Below, piece by piece: positions 31,803 through 43,296 of a stretch of 64,000 nucleotides of DNA. Where the stretch lies: the NCBI RefSeq assembly GCF_037975245.1, contig NC_092575.1:20169841-20233840 (forward strand). The letters run 5' to 3'. Positions within the stretch are counted from its first letter, which is position 1; the number at the start of each line of letters is the position of its first letter. Origin of the DNA: Apostichopus japonicus. Lineage: Eukaryota; Echinodermata; Holothuroidea; Aspidochirotida; Stichopodidae. The notes beneath the pieces were generated by a model. That model had not been told where the DNA came from. It made no database searches and worked only from the letters and a program-made list of their open reading frames with translations. A program made the position numbers and the translations under genes.

Positions 31803-33773
31803 TACGGTACAGCTCAAAAGTGAATGTTGTAGCCATTAAACTACTGAAGGATCATTATCTCAAAAGAGTCAAACGACTCATTTTAATTTAATTAACATAA
31901 GGCAGTGCTCCTCCATCCTAACCACTGCTACACTGAACACAGTGAGCAATGTACATGCTGTCAGGCAGGACTGTAATATTTCAAACTGAGTCGCACGTAA
32001 AGAAATTTATGTCCATCAGATTCTTCACGACAGAATCTTGTTGGAGCGAAACTTTGTCTGCCATAGTCTCGGCTTAATTGGCCTCTATTGTAGCAGTGGT
32101 AAAGCCACTTAGCCATCTGTGTACAACTCTGAGCAAATCTGTACTTTCTAAATCTATACACCTACACAGTACGACTGACTTTATAGGAGTCCAATTCCCG
32201 AGTACACTACCAGAATATTATTAATTCAGTATATACTGTAGTCACATAGATTGGAGGTGACCAGTTTGCTAATGGGCAGCAATTAAAAAACTTGGGGCAT
32301 CACAACTTGCTGCATATGTTTTGGCTTAATTAGTTAGCTCTAGGTCGAGACTAAAGCGGAACAGAGGAAGAGAGAGTTGAGAAAAACCAAATCGACGATT
32401 GAACCAATCACATGACGCACGCTGCATCAGCAGTGAGTATTACATGCATTGCAGCTTGATTAATCAGCTCGATTTGAGAAGAGGGAAAAACAAAAAATGA
32501 AGACTCCCTGGAAGGTTCAGCAACACAAAGTATTGATTAGAATCATGGATGACTAGTTTAACCAGTTACCCAGTTACTCTCCTTCACTGACCATAGAAAT
32601 CGTCAGATTTTGAAAATGCCAAAACAAAATTGATCAGGATTCATTGGAGGATAAAAAAAAGGTCAGTGCAATAATGGAGAAAGAAAAAAATATGAGTAAC
32701 AGTAACTGACGTATTTTTTTCTTTCTTTTTTTCCTTTTCACGTGTAGAAGATGTTAAACAGCTTTGACAAACATGGCAAACCTTGACTTAAATACCAACC
32801 TAGTTAGAACTGCAGTATTAAACTTACATTATACAGACAATACCAAGTACTGTGTTGTGCTGTAATAGTAGTAAGTACTACAGCCTCTAGTATTGCCAGC
32901 AGTGCTATCCGGTGTACTGTAGGAAAGCAATGACCTTTCTTTTTACAAAGTTAAATAACTTGTTAACTCAGCAATATATAAATGCAATATGCATATTCTG
33001 GGCGCACTAGTTGCAAATTAATTGCTGTCTCGTAGTTAAATCTCAAAAACAACATAAATTATTTCTGAAAGTGAAAAGTAAAAGGGGTCCATTCATGTCA
33101 CGTTAATATAAATAGTAGGATTTTTGACATAACATGTTTTAATTTGGTATCCAAAATGGAGGAGGACCAACCATGACAACCATCGCAATCTCAATAACTG
33201 GAGTGACTCTGTGTAAGTCTTGGCATTACTTACCGCACTATATATAAATTCGATTCTCACAGTATGTACCTACAAATTTACGTTGGTGCTTTTTCGTTTT
33301 CATCCTCCCTTTTCTTTGCAATCGACCAGGGACTTTACAGAATACTTGTACTTATTTCAGTGTTCTTTGTGATTTTATTTTGTGTTTTATTTCTTATTTT
33401 ACTCTTGTTATTTAAATGTTTATTTCTTCTAATTTCTGATTTTCTTTAAATTGTAAATTACGTTTGAGGGCCTCATGTTAGATTAGCATTCTGTTACGCT
33501 AAATGAGTTTTACCAGTGAAAGTTGAAAAAAATACTAGGCTCGAGGCTCAAATGTACTTTCCCATCAAACCACTGTCTAAGTTTTATCACAACATGGTAA
33601 ACAAGCCAAGCGAGACGACGGGTTCAAGACCAAAGTTTGTTTCTACCAGCAACTCTTGACAAGAGTACCTAATCACCTGATCATCTTAATAATCCCCAGG
33701 GTACCATTTCAATGTAAAATCAAGGACCCTTCACTTTCATAGTATTCCTGGTAACAAGCTGTAAGAAGATCAC

Positions 33774-33809
33774 ATCATGGAGCTATAAACGAGTTTATAG
33801 CTCCATGAT
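33774..33809. repeat. Near-perfect palindrome, 17-bp arms
   Basis: atcatggagctataaac followed by GA and its exact reverse complement. It would form a 17-bp hairpin with a 2-base centre. No association with a gene or transposon end was found. Confidence 0.9.
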
Positions 33810-34756
33810 CACATGTACACACGCTATTAATTTGGCCAGTTTTACATGTCATTCTACTTCCTCGACTGTTTAGTTTCACTCAAAAAAATGCACCTAAAAA
33901 CACTACAATGACACAAGTATGGGTCGGGTAGACCTAGCTGTAACTGTAGACTATATATGTGACGAAGTTCAGTCAATTGGCCAATCTCCAGGAATCATGA
34001 GTTTGACTTGGGTGCAAGGATTTTGGAACTACGTGGAAGAGAGAACAATTCATACCCATCCCATTAGATTTGCTTATGGGGACTTTGGAGAGTAAACAGG
34101 TATTGAAGCATACCTAAATTTCCTGTTCAAAGACAAACAGCTTTCCTGTAGGTCAGGTGCCAAAACAATATACCCACTTTACATTTTTATTTTAACCAGA
34201 AATGGTGGGTGGAATGAAGGGTACCCATTGCCCTCTTTTCACAACATTCATTTCCCACTACATTAAATTTCTTCCTGTTTTGCCAAACCCTATCTCACAC
34301 CCACCACCAGTACAGTCCCACTGTGACAATTTACATTCCACAAGCTGCAGTACTCACAAAAATTATGTCAGTGTGAACCATGGAAATTTAATTTGATTGT
34401 ATTCATGATTGTTGGTATTTTTAACCAGGGGAAAAGATTACTGTGGGTGTGGTATGTTGTGCTGTTATGTTTCCAACACTAGACAATAACCACTCTGAGT
34501 AACAAGTCCCTCTATTATCCATGGGGGACCACTCTTGCATACTAAGATTCAATCCTCTGGCATCTCACTTTTGTATGTCATCTATAAGGAATCTAAAAGA
34601 ACTGGACCCCTATTAGACCCAGGAGCATAAAAAGAGGAGGCTTATTGGAATGTTCTAAGCAGGCCAAAAAATCCCTATTTTTGGAAGGTACTGAACAGTC
34701 CCCTGTTCCCAATACCAATTCCAGACATTCTTTATGGGGATAACAATGCTCCCTAT

Positions 34757-36342
34757 TGTTCAAAAGAATTTGGTGCAACACCTTCATCAGCTTTGACATT
34801 GTTGAGTTCTACCCTTCCATAACAAGAAGCCTACTGGAAAAAGCCTTAGCTATGGCTAAAGAGCACACCTATTTCTCCAACCAAGACATCCAGATCATCA
34901 TGCACTCCATGAAGTCACTCCTATTCGTTATTGCCAAACCTTGGATGAAGAAAGAACACAACGACCTCTTTGATGTCACCATGGGTAGCTACGATGGGGC
35001 CGAGGTATGCGAGCTCGTAGAACTCTACATCCTAAACACCCTTGAAAAAGAATATGGGAAGGAATGCATCGGTCTATACAGGGACGACGGCCTAGCAGTC
35101 TTCAAAAACACGAGCGGAAGTAAAGCAGACCGGATAAGAAATATCTGATCAACTTATTCAAAGAACTGGGGCTCAACATTACCATCGACTACAACCTGAA
35201 GATTATCAACTTCCTCGACGTAACCTTCAACCTCAACACCGGAAAACACTACCCTTACACAAGGGCGTAGGAACCGGGGGCTGGGGTTCCAGCCCCCCCC
35301 CGTGAAAATATGGGGCGGAAGTATCATTCCGCCCCCCCCCCCCCCGCTCCGCAAGTCAGAAAACCCCTTTTTCATTTCCAAATGGGAAAAAAATCTCATT
35401 TGGAGCACCAAATTGCATCTAAGGCCAGGTGAAAATGCAAAATTATTTACAATATGGAGTGGGATGTTGAAGTGTGCTATATTGCACCAAATTGCATCTG
35501 AGGCCACCTGTAAATGCAAACAATTTCAAAGGGGATGGGGACACCCCCTCCCCTTAGACCCCCTCCTCCAGGCCGGCCATCAGTCGTCAGCCCCCCCCCC
35601 CCCCACTCAAAAGTACCTTCCTACGCAACTGCCCTTACAGGAAGCCCAACGACCGACCATGGTACATCCACAGACAATCCAACCACCCACCCAGCATCAC
35701 CGGGTCCCTACCATCCTCGATTAGCAGACGCATCTCCGCCGAGGAGATCTTCAAGAAATCCGCACCAGCCTACGGAGAAGCCCTGAAATCAAGCAACTAT
35801 ACTGAGGGCCTATCATACATCACTAACCAACCAAGAACAATAGTAACAGAAGGCGCAATTAATTTGGTTCAATCCCCTTTCAGCAGCAACGTAGCCACGA
35901 ACATATGAGGCATATTCCTGAAGCTTATCAACAAACACTTCCCGAAGACATTGAAACTACACAAGATATTCAACAGAAACACCGTGAAAGTCAGTTACAG
36001 CTGCATGCCCAACATCGCCAGCATTATCAAAGGACACAACAAACGGATATCAACCACTCACACAACGAAAGAAAAGGAAGCTTGCAACTGCCGACAAAAG
36101 GACACATGCCCACTAAATGGAAACTGCCAGGCATCAAACATCATATACAAGGCCGAAGTGAAAGCCACCGACAACTGCAAGACTTACATAGGTCTACCGG
36201 AGCCCCCTTTCAAGCTCAGATATGGCAACCACAAGATGTCATTCAACCACCAAAACACCAAAACGCAACGGAACTCTCGAGGCACATCTGGCAGCTGAAG
36301 CAGAGCAACAAGCCATTCACCATCAATTGGTCGATCGCCAGC
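34757..36342 (+). pseudogene. Decayed retroelement with reverse transcriptase and GIY-YIG endonuclease (Penelope-like arrangement)
   Basis: RT palm: FISFDIVEFYPSIT (motif A, 34780s), MGSYDGAEVCELVELYIL, and YRDDGLAVF (motif C, near 35078-35104). The reading frame then shifts and continues NLFKELGLNITIDYN and NFLDVTFNLNTGKHYPY up to 35259. A 372-bp MITE interrupts it, after which it resumes YRKPNDRPWYIHRQSNHPPS. An internal TGA stands near 35906. The C-terminal part carries the Cys cluster CNCRQKDTCPLNGNC, then IIYKAEV and KTYIGLPEPPFKLRYGNH, the GIY-YIG nuclease signature, and after another frameshift ELSRHIWQLKQ. It breaks off at a (TA)n tract. RT followed by a C-terminal GIY-YIG is the layout of Penelope-like elements. 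It is inactive: multiple frameshifts, a stop, an insertion and missing ends. Confidence 0.85.
35260..35631. mobile_element. hAT-like MITE, 372 bp, inserted in the RT/GIY-YIG element
   Basis: Starts CAAGGGCGTAGGAACC and, read inward from the right, CAGTTGCGTAGGAAGG. A perfect 8-bp target duplication CCCTTACA flanks it (35252-35259 and 35632-35639). Removing the element with one duplication restores the reading frame between the two RT fragments, which confirms the boundaries independently. The interior has C-runs near 35333-35346 and 35591-35604 and two copies of a tgcaccaaattgcatct-like segment (about 35403 and 35485). Confidence 0.9.
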
Positions 36343-36384
36343 ATATATATATATATAGATATATATATATATATATATATATAT
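36343..36384. repeat. (TA)n microsatellite
   Basis: Short TA tract that truncates the 3' end of the GIY-YIG remnant. Confidence 0.9.
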
Positions 36385-38799
36385 CTTTTCTCTATGGTAA
36401 TAATAACATAATAATATATGCTATGAGTAGACATGAACAATTACTGAACTTAATGGAGAGCAATAAGCTGTAGTACACGCCTCCACTCATCCAACCCCCC
36501 CCCCCCCACCCGCCATTCACTCCTGCCGCCCTCGTCCTCTCATATAATGTAACGGTTATCATATTGGAAATAATCTTCATGAAAAGACCATAACTATTAT
36601 CATCCTGTCAACAATGTTGTAACAGTAGGGCCTACATCACTAATAAGGGTAATGGAGGAACAGATATTCTATGTTGACACAGAAAATTAATACTGCTGAG
36701 ATGATTCGCTGAATGTTATAACGAGTATATCTGAGGGTAAAAAATTCTCAATGTCGTATTTTTATATCTTGGTGACGTAATGATGACGCAATATGATGTC
36801 ATACAAACGCCATAATGTTACGGATACTAAGTTCACAGTGCACTGTTATATATTGATGGTGTATGAACCGTTTCAGATATGCTTACTGGAAAGCACCTCC
36901 TTAAAATACAAATAAATGCAGCTTATTCTTTCTTCAAATCATGATGACGTAGCATGACAAAACCTTGGAAGTAAGTCATAGCGCAATATACATGCTATTT
37001 TATTTGGTACCATAGGTCTAGTATCTACTCAAAATAAACCTATTGCGTGTAAACACATTTATAAACACACCAGTGGTTGCCCTTACTATTTTATGATAAT
37101 TAGTCCCAAACTACTCTATAAAATTTGCACTGAGGGGGAGCTCTGCTATATTGTAGACCAGTGCATTTCGCAGGGGCGGAGGGAGAGGTTTCAATCTAGG
37201 GGGCGAAGGGCCGAGGGGGGCGTGGTCATTTTCTACTCTCCTAAGCCTATTTGTGTTGTATGATTACCGAGAGAGGAACTTTGTAACTGATTCACAAGAC
37301 CGTTCGATTCCAGATGTATAATGAACATATATATTATCTCTTAATTGATTCCAGTCCCGCCCCCACCCGCACGAAAGTATACGAAGAATGGATGACTTTT
37401 GAAACTTTCATGGGACAGCTCGGGGAGCTCAAATCGTTCCATCCTAATAATGTCTGTACCCCCCCTCTCCCTTCCCCCACCAAGTCAAGACAATATCTAA
37501 AGGTGGGAATATTTAGTACACACTAATATATTGTAACGAGGCAACGAAACGGTTGCCGTCATATCATTTTATCTAACGTATTTCTACATCTACAGCAGTA
37601 TTGTAACACGCATTGAGCTGTGATATAGCTTCTTCTATATAGGCCTATGTCGATTAACCGATGCAGAGATTTAATCCTTTGAACGTTATAGAGATAAATA
37701 AGTACACTTACCTCGTTTACTGTCAGCACATGAAGTAGAAGACAAACGTAACTACATAAACAGCAAAGTCAGTTAATTGTTAACACGGTGAGGTTGTTTA
37801 AGTTCCCAGGACTAGCCGTGACCATATACCGTACACCTAGATTTGATATGATCAATGTTTTCGTCTACATATTATAATATAACACCCTTTGTCTCCTCGA
37901 TGTTTACTTCAAGTGCTTACCGTTCTTTTAAACTTGAACCAAATCGATTGCGAAACGGGGAAGTTCCAGTTACTTTGAATAGTGATCGTCAAAGACAAAT
38001 GTCAGGTATTATGCATATGTTTGTTTCTTATTATAGGAACGGGACGGGTGGGGGAGTATGTTTGTGGCCTAAAGAAATGGTCGTAATAGGCTAGTGAGAC
38101 TGAGAAAGTCGAAATTTTGGGATGAAAAGTTTGATAAGCTATTCGAAATCTGGTTGCCGAAATGACTGAATAGACAAATTTATGGTACGAAAAGTCGAGG
38201 AATAAAGAGAAATGTCGTTACTAAACGTCAACATTTCGAGTGGATAGTTGGTACAATGATAGCAATATCTGGAGAAATAGTCATTTTTTTTTATCAATAC
38301 TAAAATTCTTCTCAGGGAGAACCCCCTTCCCATCAACCCCACCCTTTTGGCTCCCTATACGCCACTGCTTAAGTCTATATGTATATTGCATTCTGCCGAG
38401 ATGTGAGTGAACATGCATTTCAAAATATTCAGAAAACTGCTAACACAGGCTTAGATAAACAATTTACAAGCCCGAGAACTTGTTGGTTACGAACAGCAGT
38501 TTCGTTGATATATGGTAAAGTGTGTAAGCATCCAAACAAGGAAGGAAGGGTTCATGTTTCCCTATTGTTAATTTACCGTGGTAAAGGGAAAATTTCCATT
38601 TTACTAAATATAGAATTGCAGACAACACAGCTCGTGTTCTTCGAACCGTTCATACTTTGTTTGCAAATCAACCACGCGTTTCTTTGTGACCCCTAGTAAT
38701 AATACTGTAACAGGCCGAGCCATTACCCATTTGTGGCATTTTTGTTTCGATGATAATCGTAACCTATGCATTCATGCAGGCGGAGAGTGTGTGGGTGTA
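36385..38799. other. Intergenic, no gene recognised
   Basis: Poly-C at about 36497-36507. Two unpaired hAT-like termini: caggggcggagggag beginning at 37171, and ctatacgccactg ending at 38368. Their flanking 8-mers differ, so they are not proven to be one element. No coding exons seen. Confidence 0.4.
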
Positions 38800-40035
38800 T
38801 GTGTGTGTGTGACGCCTGGCTTGTAAACATGGTATCTCAAGTAGGGGAGCTTGGACCAATCTAATATTTGGTGCATATGAGTACCACATTGAGTAGATGT
38901 GCCCTATTTTTTCGGTGCCTGTGAAGGTCACCAAAGGTCAGTTAGAGGCCAAAAACCAAAATATTAAAACAAGCAATAACTCCCATTGACAGGGTCCGAC
39001 ATGGTTGATATTTTGGGACTAGTTGTGAATGGGGGTAATGGATCATTTCAAAACATAACGGTCATGTAATCGAAGGTCAACAAAGGTCAGTCAGGGGTCA
39101 AAAACTAGTATTTTTGCAATAACTTGAGAACCAAATGTCAGTCAAGGTTGGGAGTTACGCTATTGTAATCCAGGAGTCGACCCGCATCTAGGTGACCTTT
39201 GACCTCAGGTTGACCTCCGGTGACCTTTATCAGTTTTTTGGGATATTTGAAATTTCGTGGCCATAATCGGATCTCAAAGGTACCTTCTGATCAAAATGGT
39301 CCATAGTTGACCCCTGTGCGACCTTCGTGGGCGAAGTTACCAGAGGTCATTTTGTTTTTGTTTTTTAATAAGTACAGTTAGGATGGTCACACAAACTTGT
39401 CATGTTGCTTTTTGGGATCAGCGTGTCAAACTACATCAGACCACGAGGTCAAAAGGTCAAAGGTCAAAGGTCAAGTCTTGAAAAATATGCTCATTTTAGG
39501 AGATACGGGGCAAAACAAAACAAAACAAAAAAGTTTGTCCAGTTTGTTATGATAGAGCTCTTTGTGCTATACATAGGAAACCAACTCCCACTTCAATCGG
39601 ACACCCAGTTCTCAAGTTATGAGCTGCCAATTAGGTTGGTTTTGATACCTTTCTAGCAATAACATTATGTGTGTACATTGTAGGCCAAGCAATTTTTAGG
39701 ACAGAGTGCACCTCATCAAGAGGAACATTTTTAATAAAACTCATATTGTCATCTAAGGTCATTCAAGGTTGTTCATGTGCAAAAAAACTGCCAACTTATG
39801 CTAATTTTTGCAACAACTTCTAGTCACGAAGTCTGACATGGCTGGTATATTAGGACAAGTTGTAAATGAAGTAGGGGCACATTTTCCAAAATATCCGTGA
39901 TGTGGGCCAAGGTCATCAAAGGTCATTTATGGGTCAAAATGTGTTTTTTTTTTCTCAATAACTTGTGAAAGTACCACTGACAGGGTCCGACATGGTTGAT
40001 ATTTTGGGACTAGTTGTGAATGGGGTAAGGGGTCG
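38800..40035. repeat. Dispersed repeat rich in AGGTCA half-sites
   Basis: Contains many aaggtca, tgaccttt and aggtcaaa words. A 50-base segment (gacagggtccgacatggttg onward) occurs at 38988 and 39979, 991 bases apart, with a diverged third copy near 39830 (gtctgacatggctggtatat). A smaller relative lies at 10770-11060 in the HNMT-like intron. No coding capacity recognised. Confidence 0.65.
39446..39473 (+). promoter_or_regulatory. Cluster of four AGGTCA half-sites in DR2-DR1-DR1 spacing
   Basis: AGGTCA at 39446-39451, 39454-39459, 39461-39466 and 39468-39473. Two consecutive one-base spacings match the DR1 element recognised by RXR-, HNF4- and COUP-TF-type nuclear receptors. It sits in a repeat, so function is unproven. 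Confidence 0.4.
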
Positions 40036-40767
40036 TTTCCCTTCTCCTGATATAACAACATGGGTAACTTTAATAATCGATTGTGGTTTTTAATTCCCTC
40101 CGAGGAGGGCGAATAATTAAATAGTTCCAAAATTACGAAGCTAGCAAGGGTGTTCATCATGGTTATGTCAATGGTAATTATGAACAATTACTTGCAAAAA
40201 GATTTCGGTGTAATAATAAGGCTGAAAAAACTGATATGTCAATGACGTGCAATTATCTCAATGCAAACTGGGCTTGTCTACTCGAACACGTGGCGTTATA
40301 GTATAGAAATGCACATGCAACTGAATAGGCCTACAGTACGTACACAGATGCAATTACCTACTCCAGTTACACCATAAACAAAGACGATATTGTTCTGCAG
40401 TGAGGCCTACTGTAAGGTTACGTTTTAATGTAGCTAAATATATACACATGGGGTTTAACTTGAAATAGATTCCGAATGTCGCAGTAACCCATTCTTAGTG
40501 CGAAGATCGTTATGAACAGCTGTCATTGTTTACGTTTTCCGAGGATTTCATTCTCAGTTGACCTGACCCCAAGTGAGAATCGGGCATGCGCACTCGTAAC
40601 TCTGAACTCGCTTATTACAGTATTCAAGCTCAAATCATGCATTCCACTGTGCTCGTGTTTATTTTCAATTATTCGCCCGCCTTGTCAGGTGACTACACGT
40701 GATGTATCTCCACATGTCAATCATCACCGAAATCGGGATTTGGAATATGTTAATGAGCTAAATCGAT
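40036..40767. other. Intergenic, nothing recognised
   Basis: No exon, RNA gene or repeat family could be supported. Confidence 0.35.
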
Positions 40768-41122
40768 GATATGTCGATTTAAATAGGTATATGTCAATTT
40801 GAGACGCTAAAAACTGGTATAAGTCCACGGAAATTGACTTCTACCGATTTAATTCGACATATCATCGATTTAAACTGGTAGATGTCGATTTAAATGGACA
40901 TATCATCGATTTATTTTACATATCATCGATTTAAATCGGTATATGTCGATTTAAACTGGTAAAAGTCGAATTAAACCGGTATAAGTCGAATGAAACTGGT
41001 GTATATGTCGATTTAAATTGACATATACCAGTTTCATTCTACATATCATCGATTTAAATCGACATATACCAGTTTACTTCGACATATCATCGATTTATTT
41101 TACTTATCATCGATTTAAGTGT
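40768..41122. repeat. AT-rich palindromic repeat array of TCGATTTAAA/ATATGTCGATTT words
   Basis: About 355 bases built from two half-units of 18-20 bp, acatatcatcgatttaaa and tggtatatgtcgatttaaa, with variants in both orientations. ATCGATTTAAAT and its complement recur throughout, and the sequence could fold on itself at many registers. It stops sharply at both sides. No TIR or target duplication was recognised. Confidence 0.85.
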
Positions 41123-43296
41123 TCTCCTATTTCAGGAAAAGTGCCAATTAGGAGCAGGAGAACAACTTTTTTTGCTATGTTATCAATTAGGATGTGCTTT
41201 TTTGTGGCTTTGATGTTAAAGAACATGAATGGAAGCACATGTGGTTAAAAAATTGGATAAAATTGAGGCAATTTTAGACCAGTTTAGCCCTCCCAGGAGC
41301 AGCGAACGAAGATTGTTTACGACTGAGTAAAGAGGTTTGTTTACAAGTGACGAAAAGTTCCGGCTCTCGTAGCAAAAAATCTGCATGGTCATGGTACGGA
41401 AAATTGATGGTGCAATGAAAGGCCAACTTGTCAGCTATCCAGTGACGGGTGGCGTTTAACAAGTGAAAACTTCTATCTTGACTTTGAGAAGACATTACTT
41501 TTTGGATTTAGTGTGTAAGTCAATGGGGCTTGGGCGTATGCTACCTTCACTGCTACTGCTAGTAAAAAGTTGGAAACGATGGCGCTATAGTAGATCTCTC
41601 AGTAAAACAGTGCCGCTCCGTCTCGGACGGTGCCATGCACAATGAAACTACTGTTTTCGAATGTCGGAGACATGGATGGAGTCCCGGATAAGACTTTGAG
41701 ATGCGGTTTTCAACTCTTCAGTGTGGAATACTTCCCCATTTAAGATAAACCGTTCGCTGTCTGACACCGGAATATCCCTTAAAATATGAAAAGTGGATGT
41801 GTTGGAAAATGAAATATTGCAAATCGAATTTAAGTCACTAATCACTCTTCCTTTAATCTTAAATCTAGACGGTTATCCTGGGCAACAGAATTCTCATATA
41901 TTTATGTTACTTTGTTTAAGTTTACCTCCCACTGCCCCAACTCCCCTACCCCCCCCCCTTCATTCAGATATTCAAATGCTGTTTCTAAATTTGTTAATTT
42001 TTCAATTTGATTAATTGAAATCTCAGTTGCCTCTTCCGGTGAGCAAAGGAGAATCGTCTTCTATATGATGGACTATGGACAGTTTTGTAGTGGCTGAGTG
42101 AATGAAGCCTAAGTCGATGAACTGAGCTTATTTATTATTTTTTTATTTATTTTTTTATTTCAACCATAATTGTAGTAAATCTTGTCATAGACAATGAAAT
42201 AGCATTAAACTGTACTGTCAGTGAAAGAATAGTCCAGACCAAAATGGGAACTTCAGACAAAACATTTGAAAGGAAGATAAACTGAACCCAATTGTCAAAA
42301 TCCCATCGCTATCATACCATTTGTTTTTAACTTTATCCAAAGTGTATCAAAAGCTATACCATTTATGATTTTTTTACGTTTATCCAGAGTCTAAATTTGA
42401 TTCGGCAAATAACAAATTTTACTGAAAAAAATTAACCATCCAATTATAAAGAAATACGTAGGCTTTTGTAGACAAAGTGTGAATGATACATTTATGAAGT
42501 ATGAAAACAGAACACAGAGATTTCCAGCTATGAATTAATATATAGCGACTTTCTCTACAATATATCACTTCATTTTTTTAGATGGACTATCCCTTCAACA
42601 ATATAGCGGATGGAACTCGGGTTTCAACTGTTCAATTTGGGTACCAGTACCGTTACCATGAATTGAGTATTTGGGAATGGGGCATGCTGCAACAGTACCA
42701 AAACGCCCCCCCCATGAACTCCCCACCCCCCCCCCCATTCCCAAATGAAAAGAAGCCTGGTTACGCCACTACATGTCTTGACACGGTTTTAGGAACATTC
42801 TCTTTCGTAAGTAGTCAACAACGCTCCGAGACAACTGACGGTATGATATAACACTGCGTGTTAGCTTGGAATCACCTGGATACTGAGAACCTTGATTGTC
42901 GAAGAACTTTATAAAAATTGGATCCTTTTCAACGGGCCAATGACAGCTGACCTTTCATTCCAACTATGACTATTTCGGGAATTTCCGATGACGTATTTGA
43001 GAACAAGTTGAACGTAATCTGCGACTGCGCAATGTTGCTACACCTACCTGCACTGACGTCATCTTATGTACCTTTTCGATCGATGTATAGACAATATTAC
43101 GTTATCAATTTGTGTAGGCCTAGCCTACTGTACTCTCTCGATCGGACCCGCAGATGCACATGTCTATAGTAACAGCACAGAACATACTGGCAATCTCGCA
43201 CTACCGGTTTCGGCAATTTACTCAGATCGGTTATATTCATTTCAACGCTTTATAACCTGTTTTTCTAGTCTACTATTTTTCTCGAATAATTTAAAT
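41123..43296. other. Upstream region of the PITP gene with repeat fragments
   Basis: Holds a probable small TIR element (42221-42599), and a hAT-like terminus near 42752-42769 (cctggttacgccact) beside C-runs. The last few hundred bases before 43297 presumably include the PITP promoter and 5' UTR. No convincing TATA box or other exon was found. Confidence 0.4.
42221..42599. mobile_element. Possible small inverted-repeat element (MITE)
   Basis: The left end gtgaaagaatagtccag and the right end read inward gttgaagggatagtccat form an imperfect 16-18-bp TIR. No clear target duplication and no coding sequence, so boundaries are tentative. Confidence 0.45.

Larger units (their letters stand above)
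31621..34756. other. Region 5' of the RING-NHL gene, no coding sequence recognised
   Basis: Read on the - strand this begins with a probable 5' UTR intron. It contains a (TA)n tract at about 31660-31802 and a near-perfect 36-bp palindrome at 33774-33809. A hydrophobic open stretch at 33264-33449 looks like T-rich low complexity. No exon or promoter could be fixed. Confidence 0.4.

Noticed and set aside
33264-33449. Hydrophobic 61-codon frame resembling a membrane segment
   Set aside because: T-rich low-complexity sequence gives Leu/Phe runs; no signal or neighbour supports a gene.
37171-38368. A single 1.2-kb hAT-like element between caggggcgg and cgccactg
   Set aside because: The flanking 8-mers (gcatttcg-like and cttaagtc) do not match, so the two ends are not shown to belong together.
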